NCBI GenBank assembly: GCA_023511835.1
Contig: JAIMAT010000014.1
Location: 1 to 33,626 of the forward strand
DNA from: Bacillota bacterium
GTDB lineage: Bacteria > Bacillota > Sulfobacillia > JAIMAT01
Direction: 5' to 3'
DNA: 33,626 nt
Of this stretch, positions 23,454-31,737 are shown in pieces (position 1 is the first letter of the stretch; the number at the start of each line of letters is the position of its first letter). The translations under genes were made by a program, and so were the position numbers. Below the pieces are notes generated by a model, which did not search any database, was not told where the DNA came from, and saw nothing but the letters and a program-made list of their open reading frames with translations.

Positions 23454-24865
23454 GCGCGCGCCTGCGCGGCCTCGGGGGCGACCTCCTGCTGGCGGCGCTG
23501 GTGGCGCTGGCCTTCTGGCTGAACGGGCAGCTCTGGCGCCTGCCCGCCGCCGGCGAGAGCACGCCCCCGGTCTACACTGCGCCCGGCGCCGTCTCCAACC
23601 TGCGCCTGGGCGAGGTGCTCCGCCCGGCCCGCCTCGTGCTCCGCGCGCCCGCGGGCGGAGCCTGGCTGCGCCTGCCCGACCCCCAGTCGCAGGCGGCCGC
23701 GGCGCTGGAGCGCGCCGCCCTGCAGCTGGCCGCCTCCGTGGAGGCGGGCCGGCTGGAGCGGGCGCCCGCCGTCCGGCCGGCCGATCTGCTCGGCCGGCTC
23801 GAGGGACCGGCGGCGGAGATCCTCCTGCCCGCCCCGCTGCCCTGGGCGAGCTGGCTGGCCGTCTGGCGGAGCGAGGAAGCGGGCGGCGCCCCGCTCGCCT
23901 CCCTCCCCTCCGGGGGCCCCTCCGTCGACCGCCTCCTGATCTTCGCCGCCCCCGCGGCCGAGGGCCAGGCGGCGCCGCAGCTGGAGCTGGCGGCCGGCGA
24001 CGCCTCCTCCTGGCACCGGCTCCCGCTGCCCCAGGGCGAGGCGGCGGTGGCCTGGCTGGCGGCGTTGAAGGCGGCACAGGGCGAGGCGGTGGCGCCCGAG
24101 GCGGCGGCGCTGCCCGCGGGCCTCGGGGCGGAGGCCGACTTCGCGGGGGCGACGCCCCCCGCGGAAGGGCTGGCGGCGCCCCGCCTGGCGGAGATCCGCC
24201 CCGACCCGGAGGGCCTGGGCCACGCCGTCTTCGGCGACATGGCGCTGGTCCGGCGCGTCGAGCTGGTGGGCGGCCAGGTGCTCTTCACCGACGGCCGCAC
24301 CCTCCTCCGCTTCCCTCCCCGGGGCGGCTACGTCCTGGAGCGCCAGGAGGCGGCCGGCGGGCCCGACCGCGGCCTGGGCCGCGCGCTCCTGGAGGCGGTC
24401 CAGGAAGTGGACCGCCTGGGCGGCTGGCCGGCCGGCAGCCGCCTCCTGGCGGCGCGGCGGCTCCCCGGAGAGGCCGGCTGGCAGCTGGCCTTCGCCGCCG
24501 GCGACCGCGGGCTGCCGCTGCTGGCGGCCGCCGAGCAGGCGCCCGCGGCTCCGGCCGAGTTCCAGACCGTCCCGCCCGCGGGCGCCATCGACGTGCAGGT
24601 CAGCCCGGCCGGGGTGGTGGAGCGCATCGCCTGGCACGTGGAGCAGGTGGAGGGCCGCGGGGGCCTGCTGCGGCCGCCGTCGCTCCAGGCGGCGCTGGCC
24701 GCGGCCAGCGCCGCGGGCAGCCTGCCGGCGGGCGCGACGCTGGCCGACGCCGGCCTTGCCTGGGAGCCCGCGGGCGTCGACGGCGCCGCGGCGCGCCCGC
24801 TCTGGCTGCTGACGCTGGCGGACGGGCGCCTCGTCCGCCTGCCCACCGGGGCGGAGGGGGGATGA
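23450..24865 (+). CDS. yycH: YycH-like regulator of WalK
   Basis: 471 aa, near the usual length. GTG 23450 overlaps the walK stop by 4 bp. A single N-terminal membrane helix (LLLAALVALAFWLNGQLW, about 11-28) leaves the rest outside the membrane, the YycH layout. Blocks seen: PAPLPWASWLAVW, VDRLLIFAAPA, FADGRTLLRFPPRGGYVLERQ-like (actual FTDGRTLLRFPPRG), LLEAVQEVDRLGGWPAGSRLLAARRLP, and PLWLLTLADGRLVRLPT. YycH and YycI restrain or activate WalK through the membrane depending on species. YycH is a fast-evolving family, so the call depends on position and topology as much as sequence. Confidence 0.82.
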   Translation: MSARLRGLGGDLLLAALVALAFWLNGQLWRLPAAGESTPPVYTAPGAVSNLRLGEVLRPARLVLRAPAGGAWLRLPDPQSQAAAALERAALQLAASVEAGRLERAPAVRPADLLGRLEGPAAEILLPAPLPWASWLAVWRSEEAGGAPLASLPSGGPSVDRLLIFAAPAAEGQAAPQLELAAGDASSWHRLPLPQGEAAVAWLAALKAAQGEAVAPEAAALPAGLGAEADFAGATPPAEGLAAPRLAEIRPDPEGLGHAVFGDMALVRRVELVGGQVLFTDGRTLLRFPPRGGYVLERQEAAGGPDRGLGRALLEAVQEVDRLGGWPAGSRLLAARRLPGEAGWQLAFAAGDRGLPLLAAAEQAPAAPAEFQTVPPAGAIDVQVSPAGVVERIAWHVEQVEGRGGLLRPPSLQAALAAASAAGSLPAGATLADAGLAWEPAGVDGAAARPLWLLTLADGRLVRLPTGAEGG

Positions 24866-24869
24866 GGGC

Positions 24870-25769
24870 GTGGACTGGGCCAAGGCGCGCCTCTGGCTGA
24901 TCCTCCTCTTCGCCCTCCTCGACGGCTACCTGGCGCTGCAGGTGCGGGCCGAGCGGGCGGCCTGGCAGTCGTGGGCCTGGGTGCCGCCGGGCAGCGCAAG
25001 CGAGCCCTCCTCCGCCCAGGTCGCCCGCCAGCTGGCGGAGGCCGGCGTGCTGCTGGAGACGGGCCTGCCCTCCGGCGCGCCCGCGCTGCCGCTCTGGAGC
25101 GTGCGCGCCCAGCCGGCCGACGGCGAGGCGCTGGCCCGGCGCCTCTTCGGCGCCGGCGGCTGGACGGCCGAGCCCTGGCCCGGCAGCCCGGGAAGCTACA
25201 CCTACGTCGACCGCAAGACGCCGCAGCAGCGCCTGACGGTGCTGCGCGAGGGGCCGGTGGAGGTGCAGGAGCCGGCGGGCGGGGGCGGCGCTTCCTCGCC
25301 GGAGGCGGCGAGGCAGGCGGCGGACGCCTTCCTCGGGCGGCTGGGCTGGCCGCCCGCCGGGCAGCTGGCCTACGACGGGCTGGAAGCCTCACCCCGGGCG
25401 GGCGGGGGCCTGGTGGTACACTATGTCGAGATGTTCCAGGGGCGCCCGCTCTTCGGGGGGTACGCGGCCGTGGAGGTGCGCGGGGGCGAGGTGACGCACC
25501 TGGAGGGCGTCTGGCTGGAGGTGGGCGGGCGCGGCGGCGCCTCGCGGCCGGTGATGCCGGCGGAGGAGGCGCTCTTGCGCCTGGCGGCTGACCGCGGGGC
25601 CAACCCCGCCCAGCCGCTGCGCGTGCGCGAGGTGCGGCTGGGTTACTTCAGCCCCGTCTACCGCGTCTACGAGGCCAACCGCTGGGACGTGGCGCCGGTC
25701 TGGCGCGTCCGCCTGGCGGACGGCTCGGTCTACTACGTCAACGCCTACACGGGACTCCTGGAGAGGTGA
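24870..25769 (+). CDS. yycI: YycI-like regulator of WalK
   Basis: 299 aa from GTG 24870, four bases after the yycH stop, with GGAGGGGGG in the end of yycH as ribosome site. It starts MDWAKARLWLILLFALLDGYLALQV, the classic YycI opening with a single N-terminal helix. The C-terminal part (VVHYVEMFQGRPLFGGYAAVEVRGGEVTHLEGVWLEV ... PVWRVRLADGSVYYVNAYTGLLE) is the YycI/PepSY-like beta fold. It acts with YycH on WalK at the membrane. Last gene of the wal block before murA. Confidence 0.87.
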   Translation: MDWAKARLWLILLFALLDGYLALQVRAERAAWQSWAWVPPGSASEPSSAQVARQLAEAGVLLETGLPSGAPALPLWSVRAQPADGEALARRLFGAGGWTAEPWPGSPGSYTYVDRKTPQQRLTVLREGPVEVQEPAGGGGASSPEAARQAADAFLGRLGWPPAGQLAYDGLEASPRAGGGLVVHYVEMFQGRPLFGGYAAVEVRGGEVTHLEGVWLEVGGRGGASRPVMPAEEALLRLAADRGANPAQPLRVREVRLGYFSPVYRVYEANRWDVAPVWRVRLADGSVYYVNAYTGLLER

Positions 25770-25832
25770 GCGGCCCCGCCCGGCTCCGCCGCCGGCGCGG
25801 CCGGGGACCGGCGGGCCGCGAGCGAGGGTGGG

Positions 25833-27149
25833 ATGCGCTTGAGCCGACTCGTGATCCACGGGGGGCGCCCGCTGATAGGAAGCATTCCGGTCTCCGGCCG
25901 GAAGAACTCGGCGGTCGCGGTCATCCCCGCCGCCGTCATGGCCACCGGCCCCAGCACCCTGGCCAACATCCCGGACATCGCCGACGTGCGCACGGCGCTG
26001 GAGATCCTGCAGGCGCTGGGCGTGCGCTGGGAGTGGACGGCGCCGCACACGCTGCGCATCGACCCGCGCCCGCTGCGCGCCGAGCGCGTGCCGGCGGCGC
26101 TGGGCAAGCGCATGCGGGCCTCGTACTACCTGCTGGGGGCGCTGCTGGGCCGGACGGGCGAGGCCGTGGCGCCCCTGCCGGGCGGCGACGACATCGGCCA
26201 GCGCCCCATCGACCAACATCTGAAGGGCTTCGCGGCCCTGGGCGCCGAGGTGGCGGTGGCCCGCGGCGACGTGCGCGTGGCGGCCACGCGCCTGGAGGGC
26301 GCGCGCATCTACCTGGACGTGGTCAGCGTCGGCGCCACCATCAACCTGATGCTGGCGGCGGCGCTGGCGCCGGGCGTGACGGTGCTGGAGAACGCCGCGC
26401 GCGAGCCGCACGTGGTGGACGTGGCCAACTTCCTGAACGCCATGGGCGGCTACGTCACCGGCGCGGGCACGGACGTGATCAAGATCCGCGGCGTGGAGGA
26501 GCTCCACGGGGCGGAGCACGCCATCATCCCGGACGAGATCGAGGCGGCCACGTACATGATCGCGGCGGCGGGGACGGGCGGCGACCTGCTCCTGGAGAAC
26601 GTGGTGCCGCAGCACCTGGAGCCGGTGACGGCCAAGCTGCGCGAGGCGGGCTGCGAGGTGCGGGAGGAGGACGAGACGCTGCGCGTCCGCTCGACGGGCC
26701 GGCTGCGCGCGGTCCACGTCAAGACGCTCCCCTACCCGGGCTTCCCCACCGACGCCCAGCCGCCCATGACAGCGCTCCTCTCGGTGGCCGAGGGGACGAG
26801 CGTCATCACCGAGACCATCTGGGAGAATCGCTTCCACCACGCGGCCGAGCTGCAGCGGATGGGCGCCCGCATCCGGGTGGAGGAGCGGACGGCGGTGGTG
26901 CAGGGCGTGGAGCGGCTGGAGGGGGCCGACCTGCGCGGCGTCCACGACCTCCGCTCCAGCGCGGCCCTGGTGGTGGGCGGCCTGATCGCGCGCGGGACGA
27001 CGCGCATCTTCGGCCTGGAGTACCTGGACCGGGGGTACGAGGCGCTGGCGGAGAAGCTGGCCGGCGCGGGCGCCTTCGTGGAGCGCTTCGACGACGACGA
27101 CGTCCGCCTGGAGCCGGAGGACATCCTGCCCGGCTCGCTGGAGGGGTAG
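25833..27149 (+). CDS. murA: MurA, UDP-GlcNAc 1-carboxyvinyltransferase, with Asp in place of the fosfomycin-target Cys
   Basis: 438 aa; ATG 25833 has GAGGGTGGG just upstream. Transfers enolpyruvate from PEP to UDP-GlcNAc, the first committed step of peptidoglycan synthesis, in the cytosol. Clear EPT-fold motifs: SGRKNSAVAVIPAAVM (Lys24-Asn25, the UDP-GlcNAc/PEP contact), LPGGDDIGQRPIDQHLKGFAALGA (the catalytic loop), SVGATINLMLAAALAPG, EPHVVDVANFLNAMGG, IIPDEIEAATYMIAAA, and YPGFPTDAQPPMTALL (catalytic Asp). The loop normally reads PGGCxIGxRPxD; here Cys is Asp119 (codon 26187-26189). Such MurAs are active but escape fosfomycin. It follows yycI by 63 bp and may share its transcript. Homologues MurAB/MurZ and AroA are less likely given the motifs. 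Confidence 0.95.
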   Translation: MRLSRLVIHGGRPLIGSIPVSGRKNSAVAVIPAAVMATGPSTLANIPDIADVRTALEILQALGVRWEWTAPHTLRIDPRPLRAERVPAALGKRMRASYYLLGALLGRTGEAVAPLPGGDDIGQRPIDQHLKGFAALGAEVAVARGDVRVAATRLEGARIYLDVVSVGATINLMLAAALAPGVTVLENAAREPHVVDVANFLNAMGGYVTGAGTDVIKIRGVEELHGAEHAIIPDEIEAATYMIAAAGTGGDLLLENVVPQHLEPVTAKLREAGCEVREEDETLRVRSTGRLRAVHVKTLPYPGFPTDAQPPMTALLSVAEGTSVITETIWENRFHHAAELQRMGARIRVEERTAVVQGVERLEGADLRGVHDLRSSAALVVGGLIARGTTRIFGLEYLDRGYEALAEKLAGAGAFVERFDDDDVRLEPEDILPGSLEG

Positions 27150-27191
27150 TCCCGGCAGGAGGGGCGGCGAGCGGCGGGCGGGCCCTGCGGT

Positions 27192-29258
27192 TCAGGGGAA
27201 GCCCGGGAAGGGCAGGCGGAAGAGCGGCCAGCGGCTGCGCGGGCCGGGCGGGGCTGCGGCCGGCGGCCGGGGCGCGCCGGCGGCGGGGCCGCCGGCGGAG
27301 CCGGGCCGGCGGGCGGGGGGAGCGAGCGCGGCTCCCTGCCAGGCCGGGCTGATGCTCTGCGGCTCGGTTCCGGCCAGGAACCACTCCTCGGTCCGCGGCG
27401 AGGCGGGGTTGGGCAGGAGGCCGTCGACGGCCGAGACCACCATGAGGCGCACGTCGGGCGGCGGGGTGAAGTCGCCCGGCGGCGGCTCCAGGGCGAGCGC
27501 GCGGCGCATGAAGTCCGCCCAGATGGGGCCGGCCAGGGTGGCACCCACGCCGTTCATGGGCCGGGGCTGGTCGTAGCCGACCCAGCTGACGGCCACCAGG
27601 TTGGGCGAGTAGCCGGCGAACCAGGCGTCGACGGAGCCGTCGGTGGTGCCCGTCTTGCCGGCCACGGGCAGGCCGGCCACCCAGCGCTGCAGGTTGGCGC
27701 CCGTGCCGGTGCGGAGCACGTCCTCCATGGCCTGGGTGAGGAGGAAGGCGATGCCCGGGTCCAGGACCGGGCGGGGATCGGGGCGGACGTCGAGGAGGAC
27801 GCGCCCGCCGGGGGCGACGATGCGGCGGACGGCGTAGGGCTCGACGCGGCGCCCACCGTTGGCCAGGGCGGCGTAGACCCCTGCCACCTCCAGCGGCGTC
27901 AGCGCCGAGCTGCCCAGGGCGATGGTCAGGTCGTTCCCCAGCGGGCTCCTGACGCCCAGCCGGCGGGCCATGGCCTGGATCCGCGCCACCCCTTCCACGG
28001 CCGCCCAGCGGACGGCCACCACGTTGTCCGACTCGGCGATGGCCTCGCGGATGGTGAGCGGGCGGTTCTGGTAGGGGGGCTCGCCCTCGCCGGCGTAGTT
28101 GCGCGGTACGTAGAGCTGGCCGGGCTCGCGCCCGGGAAAGGCGACGTGGCTCGACATCTGGCGGTCCACCAGGGTGTAGCCGGACTCGAGGACCGCGGCG
28201 TAGAGGATGGGCTTGAAGGCAGAGCCGGTCTGCCGGGGGGCGAAGAGGTGGTCGAGGCTGCCGGCCGCCCCGGCGCCGCCCACGGCCGCCCGGATGGCGC
28301 CGGTGGCGGGATCGAGGGCGACCAGGGCGGCCTGGGGCGGCTCGCTGGTGCCGCGTCCCACCGCGCCGGGGCGCTCGGCCTGGACCGCCGCCTCGGCCGC
28401 CTTCTGCAGCGCCGGGTCGTAGGTGGTCTCGATGCGGTAGCCGCCGGCGTCGATCACCTGTGCCAGCTGCGGGTAGCGGCGGCTGATCTCCTCCATCACC
28501 AGCTGGTCGAACCAGGCGCCCGCCTGGCTGCGGGCAAGGCCGCGCAGGTGGAGCGGCTCCGCCGCCAGGCGCGCCGCTTCCCGGGCGTCGAGATGGCCCG
28601 CCGCCACCATGCGCTCGAGGACGACGCGCCGGCGGGCCAGCGCCCTGGCCGTGTCGGCGTAGGGCGAGTCCAGCTCGGGGGCGCGGATGAGGCCGGCGAT
28701 CAGCGCCGACTCGGCGGTGGTCAGCTCCCAGACCGGCTTGCCGAAGTAGAGCTCGGAGGCGGCGGCCACGCCCCGCGCGCCGTAGCCCAGGTAGACGCGG
28801 TTGAGATACATCTCCAGGATCTGGCGGCGCGAGTACCAGCGCGCCAGCTGCAGCGCCAGCACCAGCTCGCGCAGCTTGCGGGCCAGGGTCCGCCGGGGCG
28901 TCAGGTAGAGGTTCTTGGCCAGCTGCTGGGTGATGGTGCTGCCGCCCTCCACCACCCGCCCCGCGCGAAGGTCGGTCCAGGCGGCGCGCAGCAGGCCCAC
29001 CGGGTCGACGCCGAACTCGTGCCAGAAGCGGCTGTCCTCGGTGTCCACCACCGCCTCCACCAGCGCGCGGGGGATGCGGGCATACGAGACATAGGCCGGC
29101 GCCCAGGGGGGCGAGGGCATGGCCCGGCCGCGCGCGTCGAAGAGGAGCGGCGCCCGCAGGATCGGGGGTGGCGGCGGGGGGACGAGCGCCACGTAGGCGG
29201 CCAGCGCCGCCGCCCCCAGCAGGACGGCGAGGACGAGGGCACCCAGGATCCGCCGCAG
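27192..29258 (-). CDS. Class A penicillin-binding protein (PBP1A-like)
   Basis: About 688 aa. Bifunctional peptidoglycan glycosyltransferase/transpeptidase anchored by one helix (LGALVLAVLLGAAALAAYVALV). GT51 domain: EDSRFWHEFGVD (catalytic Glu), EGGSTITQQLAKNLYLT, RKLRELVLALQLARWYSRRQILEMYLNRVYLG. Transpeptidase: SxxK in TGSAFKPILYA, SxN as ESDNVVA, and KTG in AGKTGTTDGS; all intact. The tail is Pro/Ala-rich. The start is unresolved: the frame is open to 29513 but would overlap the divergent gene. I use CTG 29258 (LRRILG...), just before the helix, with GGGGGAGG about ten bases upstream. An ATG at 29320 is in another frame, joined only if a G run near 29261-29275 gained one base. Confidence 0.88.
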   Translation of the reverse strand: MRRILGALVLAVLLGAAALAAYVALVPPPPPPILRAPLLFDARGRAMPSPPWAPAYVSYARIPRALVEAVVDTEDSRFWHEFGVDPVGLLRAAWTDLRAGRVVEGGSTITQQLAKNLYLTPRRTLARKLRELVLALQLARWYSRRQILEMYLNRVYLGYGARGVAAASELYFGKPVWELTTAESALIAGLIRAPELDSPYADTARALARRRVVLERMVAAGHLDAREAARLAAEPLHLRGLARSQAGAWFDQLVMEEISRRYPQLAQVIDAGGYRIETTYDPALQKAAEAAVQAERPGAVGRGTSEPPQAALVALDPATGAIRAAVGGAGAAGSLDHLFAPRQTGSAFKPILYAAVLESGYTLVDRQMSSHVAFPGREPGQLYVPRNYAGEGEPPYQNRPLTIREAIAESDNVVAVRWAAVEGVARIQAMARRLGVRSPLGNDLTIALGSSALTPLEVAGVYAALANGGRRVEPYAVRRIVAPGGRVLLDVRPDPRPVLDPGIAFLLTQAMEDVLRTGTGANLQRWVAGLPVAGKTGTTDGSVDAWFAGYSPNLVAVSWVGYDQPRPMNGVGATLAGPIWADFMRRALALEPPPGDFTPPPDVRLMVVSAVDGLLPNPASPRTEEWFLAGTEPQSISPAWQGAALAPPARRPGSAGGPAAGAPRPPAAAPPGPRSRWPLFRLPFPGFP

Positions 29259-29361
29259 AGGCCTCCCCCCTCCCCCGGGCGAGTTTCCCCGCGGAGGCAG
29301 GGAGGGATGCGCCTTTCCATACCGAATGCACCAACGATTGGAAAGTTGGGGGTGCCCGCGC

Positions 29362-30033
29362 GTGCCGTTCTTCCGACGCCTCCGTCGCGCCGAGCCGCAG
29401 CCGGCGCCGCCCGCCGAGCCGGAGCGGCCGCCCGAACCGGTGGCGCCGCCCCTGGCGCTGAAGCTCTGGGCGACCATCATCGCCGGGCTGGACCGGGGCG
29501 ACCAGTCGGTCATCCTCCTGCCCGGCGGGCGGGCGGAGGCGCCCGAGCGCGTGGAGGCCGACCGCTTCTACCTTTACCCGCTCTTCGAGGAGCAGCGCCA
29601 CGAGCTGCTGCTGCCGGAGTTCCGGGAGCTCCTGGTGGAGCAGGCCCCGCTGGAGGACGCCGGGGCGGGGCGGGTCTCCATGCGCCACTGGGTGCGGGTG
29701 AGCGACGTGCGGCGGATCGAGAAGGAGGCCGCGCTGGAGGCGCTGGCGCCCTTCCTGGTGGTCGATCCGCTGCGCTACCCGCGCGAGGCGCTGGGCTGGC
29801 AGCCGGGCGAGACGCTCTGGGTGCTGGTGGTGCGCGTCTTCCGCATGCGTCAACCGAGGAGCGTACCCTGGCGGGAGGCGTATGCCGCGCCGGGCCGCTG
29901 GGTGACGCTGGACGCGGAGGACGCCCGCGAGCTGCCGCCCGAGCCGCCGGCGGGCTTCGAGATCTGCATCTCGGACACCGCCTTCTCCCACGACCGGGGC
30001 GAGATCCTGAAGGCGCTGGCGCCCTTCGCCTGA
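29362..30033 (+). CDS. DUF1802 family protein
   Basis: 223 aa from GTG 29362 (VPFFRRLRRAE), with GGGGGTG about seven bases upstream; ATG 29326 would add 12 residues but has no ribosome site. After a Pro/Glu-rich leader the DUF1802 pattern begins: LALKLWATIIAGLDRGDQSVILLPGG, EADRFYLYPLFEEQRHELLLPEF, then VRVSDVRRIEKEAALEALAPF, LGWQPGETLWVLVVRVFRM, and a C-terminal FEICISDTAFSHDRGEILKAL. DUF1802 proteins are small cytosolic proteins, some reading like nuclease-related or restriction-associated genes, but none is well characterised to my knowledge. Divergent from the penicillin-binding protein gene, about 100 bp between starts. Confidence 0.75.
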   Translation: MPFFRRLRRAEPQPAPPAEPERPPEPVAPPLALKLWATIIAGLDRGDQSVILLPGGRAEAPERVEADRFYLYPLFEEQRHELLLPEFRELLVEQAPLEDAGAGRVSMRHWVRVSDVRRIEKEAALEALAPFLVVDPLRYPREALGWQPGETLWVLVVRVFRMRQPRSVPWREAYAAPGRWVTLDAEDARELPPEPPAGFEICISDTAFSHDRGEILKALAPFA

Positions 30034-30107
30034 GGGCGGGACCGGGGCCGGGACCGGCGGGAGAAGAGGCCCGGGGAGGGGGAGTACGCTCCCTCCGGGC
30101 GCGGCGT

Positions 30108-30113
30108 TATAAT
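30108..30113 (+). promoter_or_regulatory. Candidate -10 box upstream of the arginine decarboxylase gene
   Basis: A perfect TATAAT, 107 bp before the chosen start codon. The hexamer 17 bp upstream (TACGCT) is a poor -35. A pyrimidine-rich stretch with TTTTTCTTT follows at about 30150 in the leader. Confidence 0.4.
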
Positions 30114-30220
30114 GGCGCGGACCCGGACAGGACCCGCTCTTGCCCGCTCTTTTTCTTTATCAGGCCGCGCAAGCGCCGGGGCGTTCACCGGGTCACTCTC
30201 CCGCATCGGGGGTCGATCGC

Positions 30221-30679
30221 TTGCTGCCCACGCCCAAGCGGGTCAAGCTGACCGCCGGCGCCGCCGAGGGTGACCATCCCCTCACCGCCTTCGACAAGGC
30301 GCTGCTCCAGGCGGGCATCGGCAACCTCAACCTGATCAAAGTCTCCAGCATCCTTCCTCCGCAGTGCGTCTACGAGGAAGACTTCCCCGTCCCGCCGGGC
30401 TCGCTGACGCCCACCGCCTACGGGCAGCTCACCTGCAGCGAGCCGGGGCGCGAGATCTCGGCGGCCATCGGGCTGGGCTTCTCGCGCGACGACTACGGCG
30501 TGATCATGGAATTCTCCGGCTACTGCGGTGAGGAGGAGGCGCGCCGGCGCGTGGAGGCCATGGTCCGCGAGGCCTTCGAGGTGCGCGGCAAGGAGCTGGC
30601 GGACATTCGCGTGGTGGCCGTCTCGCACCGCGTGCAGAAGACCGCCGCCGTGGTGGCGGCGGCCGTGCTCTGGTACTGA
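30221..30679 (+). CDS. Pyruvoyl-dependent arginine decarboxylase
   Basis: 152 aa from TTG 30221, with CGGGGGT seven bases upstream; longer forms of the frame lack a ribosome site. The length matches PvlArgDC (150-165 aa). It converts arginine to agmatine using a pyruvoyl group made by self-cleavage. The cleavage motif KVSSILPPQC (Ser42-Ser43) is clear: chain cut between the two serines, the second becoming pyruvoyl. Other family blocks: PLTAFDKALLQAGIGNLNLIKVSS, GSLTPTAYGQLTCSEPGREISAAIGLGF, DYGVIMEFSGYCGEEEARRRVEAMVREAF, and VVAVSHRVQKTAAVVAAAVLWY. No agmatinase or spermidine synthase is next to it here, although such genes often follow; the pathway use cannot be told from the window. Confidence 0.92.
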   Translation: MLPTPKRVKLTAGAAEGDHPLTAFDKALLQAGIGNLNLIKVSSILPPQCVYEEDFPVPPGSLTPTAYGQLTCSEPGREISAAIGLGFSRDDYGVIMEFSGYCGEEEARRRVEAMVREAFEVRGKELADIRVVAVSHRVQKTAAVVAAAVLWY

Positions 30680-30847
30680 ACCTTCGACTCGGAAGGCGCA
30701 CGACCCGGGGCTCGGGCTGAGCCTGGGGCTCCGGCCGGGGCCGGGAGCGCTTTCGGCGCACGGCCCCGGCTGGTCTTCTTGGCCGCTGCCCGGCCCCGCC
30801 TGCCGTCTCTCTCCTTCCCGTCGGGGACCGGAGATTGCCCGCCAAAC

Positions 30848-31252
30848 GCAGAAAAGGTTCCGCTGGGGATGAACAACACCTACGTCATGGCGGTGCGCCA
30901 GGAAGACGCCCAGAAGTACGGCCTCAAAGTTCTTCACCCGGCCCGACGGCTACCCGGGGCTGCAGAGCGTCTACGGCCTGCACTTCAATCAGGTGGTCGC
31001 CATGGACACCGGGACCCGCTGACGGCGCTGGTGGACGACAAGCACCTCTACCCGCCCTACTACGGCGCCTATGTGGTGCGCATGAGCAACCTCAAGGCGC
31101 ACCCCGAGGTGGAGAAGGTGCTGGACGAGCTGGCCGGCCGCATCACCGACGCCAAGATGCAGCAGATGAACGATCTCGTGGACGAGAAGGGCGAGTCGGT
31201 CTCCAAGGTGGCGCATGACTTCCTGGTGCGCGAGGGGCTGATCACCGGATAG
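30848..31252 (+). pseudogene. Remnant of an OpuCC/ProX-type osmoprotectant ABC transporter binding protein
   Basis: Three blocks of the substrate-binding (OpuAC/QAT) family survive. First, AEKVPLGMNNTYVMAVRQEDAQKYGLK (30848-30928), without the N-terminal half. Second, FFTRPDGYPGLQSVYGLHFN and QVVAMDTGTR (30930-31019) in a different frame. Third, LTALVDDKHLYPPYYGAYVVR through VEKVLDELAGRITDAKMQQMN to FLVREGLITG (31019-31252), back in the first frame. About 20-25 residues are missing at each junction compared with OpuCC-type proteins (the SDLA region and the TDAFSTDG region). The two deletions cancel in phase, so the frame stays open while the middle is scrambled. No N-terminal signal or lipobox remains. 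Non-functional as a transporter component; the permease and ATPase genes are not seen. Confidence 0.85.
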
Positions 31253-31401
31253 GGCGCGTGGCCCGACCTTCTCGCGGGAGGCGCCCGCCCGCCCCTCTCC
31301 CGGCACGGGGCGAGCGCCTCCCGCCCGCGCACGGCCGCGGAGCGTAGCGCCGGGGGCGCTGCGGAGGCCTCCGTTCGAGCAGGCGGGGCCCGTCCGCCCC
31401 A

Positions 31402-31426
31402 CCGGCCGGCTTTCCAAGCCGGCCGG
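31402..31426. terminator. Inverted repeat, terminator-like
   Basis: CCGGCCGGCTT pairs perfectly with AAGCCGGCCGG across a 3-nt loop (11-bp stem). No T run follows. A shorter 9-bp hairpin (GCGGCCGC around CTCC, 31459-31480) lies just downstream. They may end transcription coming from the decarboxylase side or be remnants of an element end. Confidence 0.4.
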
Positions 31427-31615
31427 CGTCCATCTGTGGTTGAATGATGTGACGGCGGGGCGGCCGCCTCCGCGGCCGCCGGGCAGCAGCCATCGGGGGG
31501 AGTCGAAGATGAACGCCTGGTTCGCCAGAATCCCTGTTGGCAGGATGCGCCTAGAGCTGAAAGCCTTGTCCTGTGCGGCTTTGCGGTGTTGACTAGCACG
31601 TGGAGAGGTGCCCAG

Positions 31616-31649
31616 AATTGGGGACCATCGGGGCCTTCGGTCCCCAATT
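31616..31649. repeat. 11-bp perfect inverted repeat next to the transposase remnant
   Basis: AATTGGGGACC (31616-31626) and GGTCCCCAATT (31639-31649) flank a 12-nt loop. The word TCCCCAAT recurs at about 31700. It could be a mobile-element end, a small palindromic (MITE-like) repeat, or a terminator. Confidence 0.6.
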
Positions 31650-31737
31650 CCGTCCCCAAAAGATTACCTAAAGTCTTCCATGTTGGGCGTCTCCTCCGTC
31701 CCCAATCCTGGGACTCAGCGGGCCACCAACCCGGCTC

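Larger units (their letters stand above)
31253..31737. other. Gene-poor stretch with three strong hairpins
   Basis: No convincing gene in this ~485 bp. It contains hairpins at 31402-31426, 31460-31479 and 31616-31649, described separately, and the G+C content falls noticeably from about 31500 on. Short frames reading AKPHRTRLSALGAS-like strings on the minus strand have no ribosome site and no recognised match. Confidence 0.5.
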
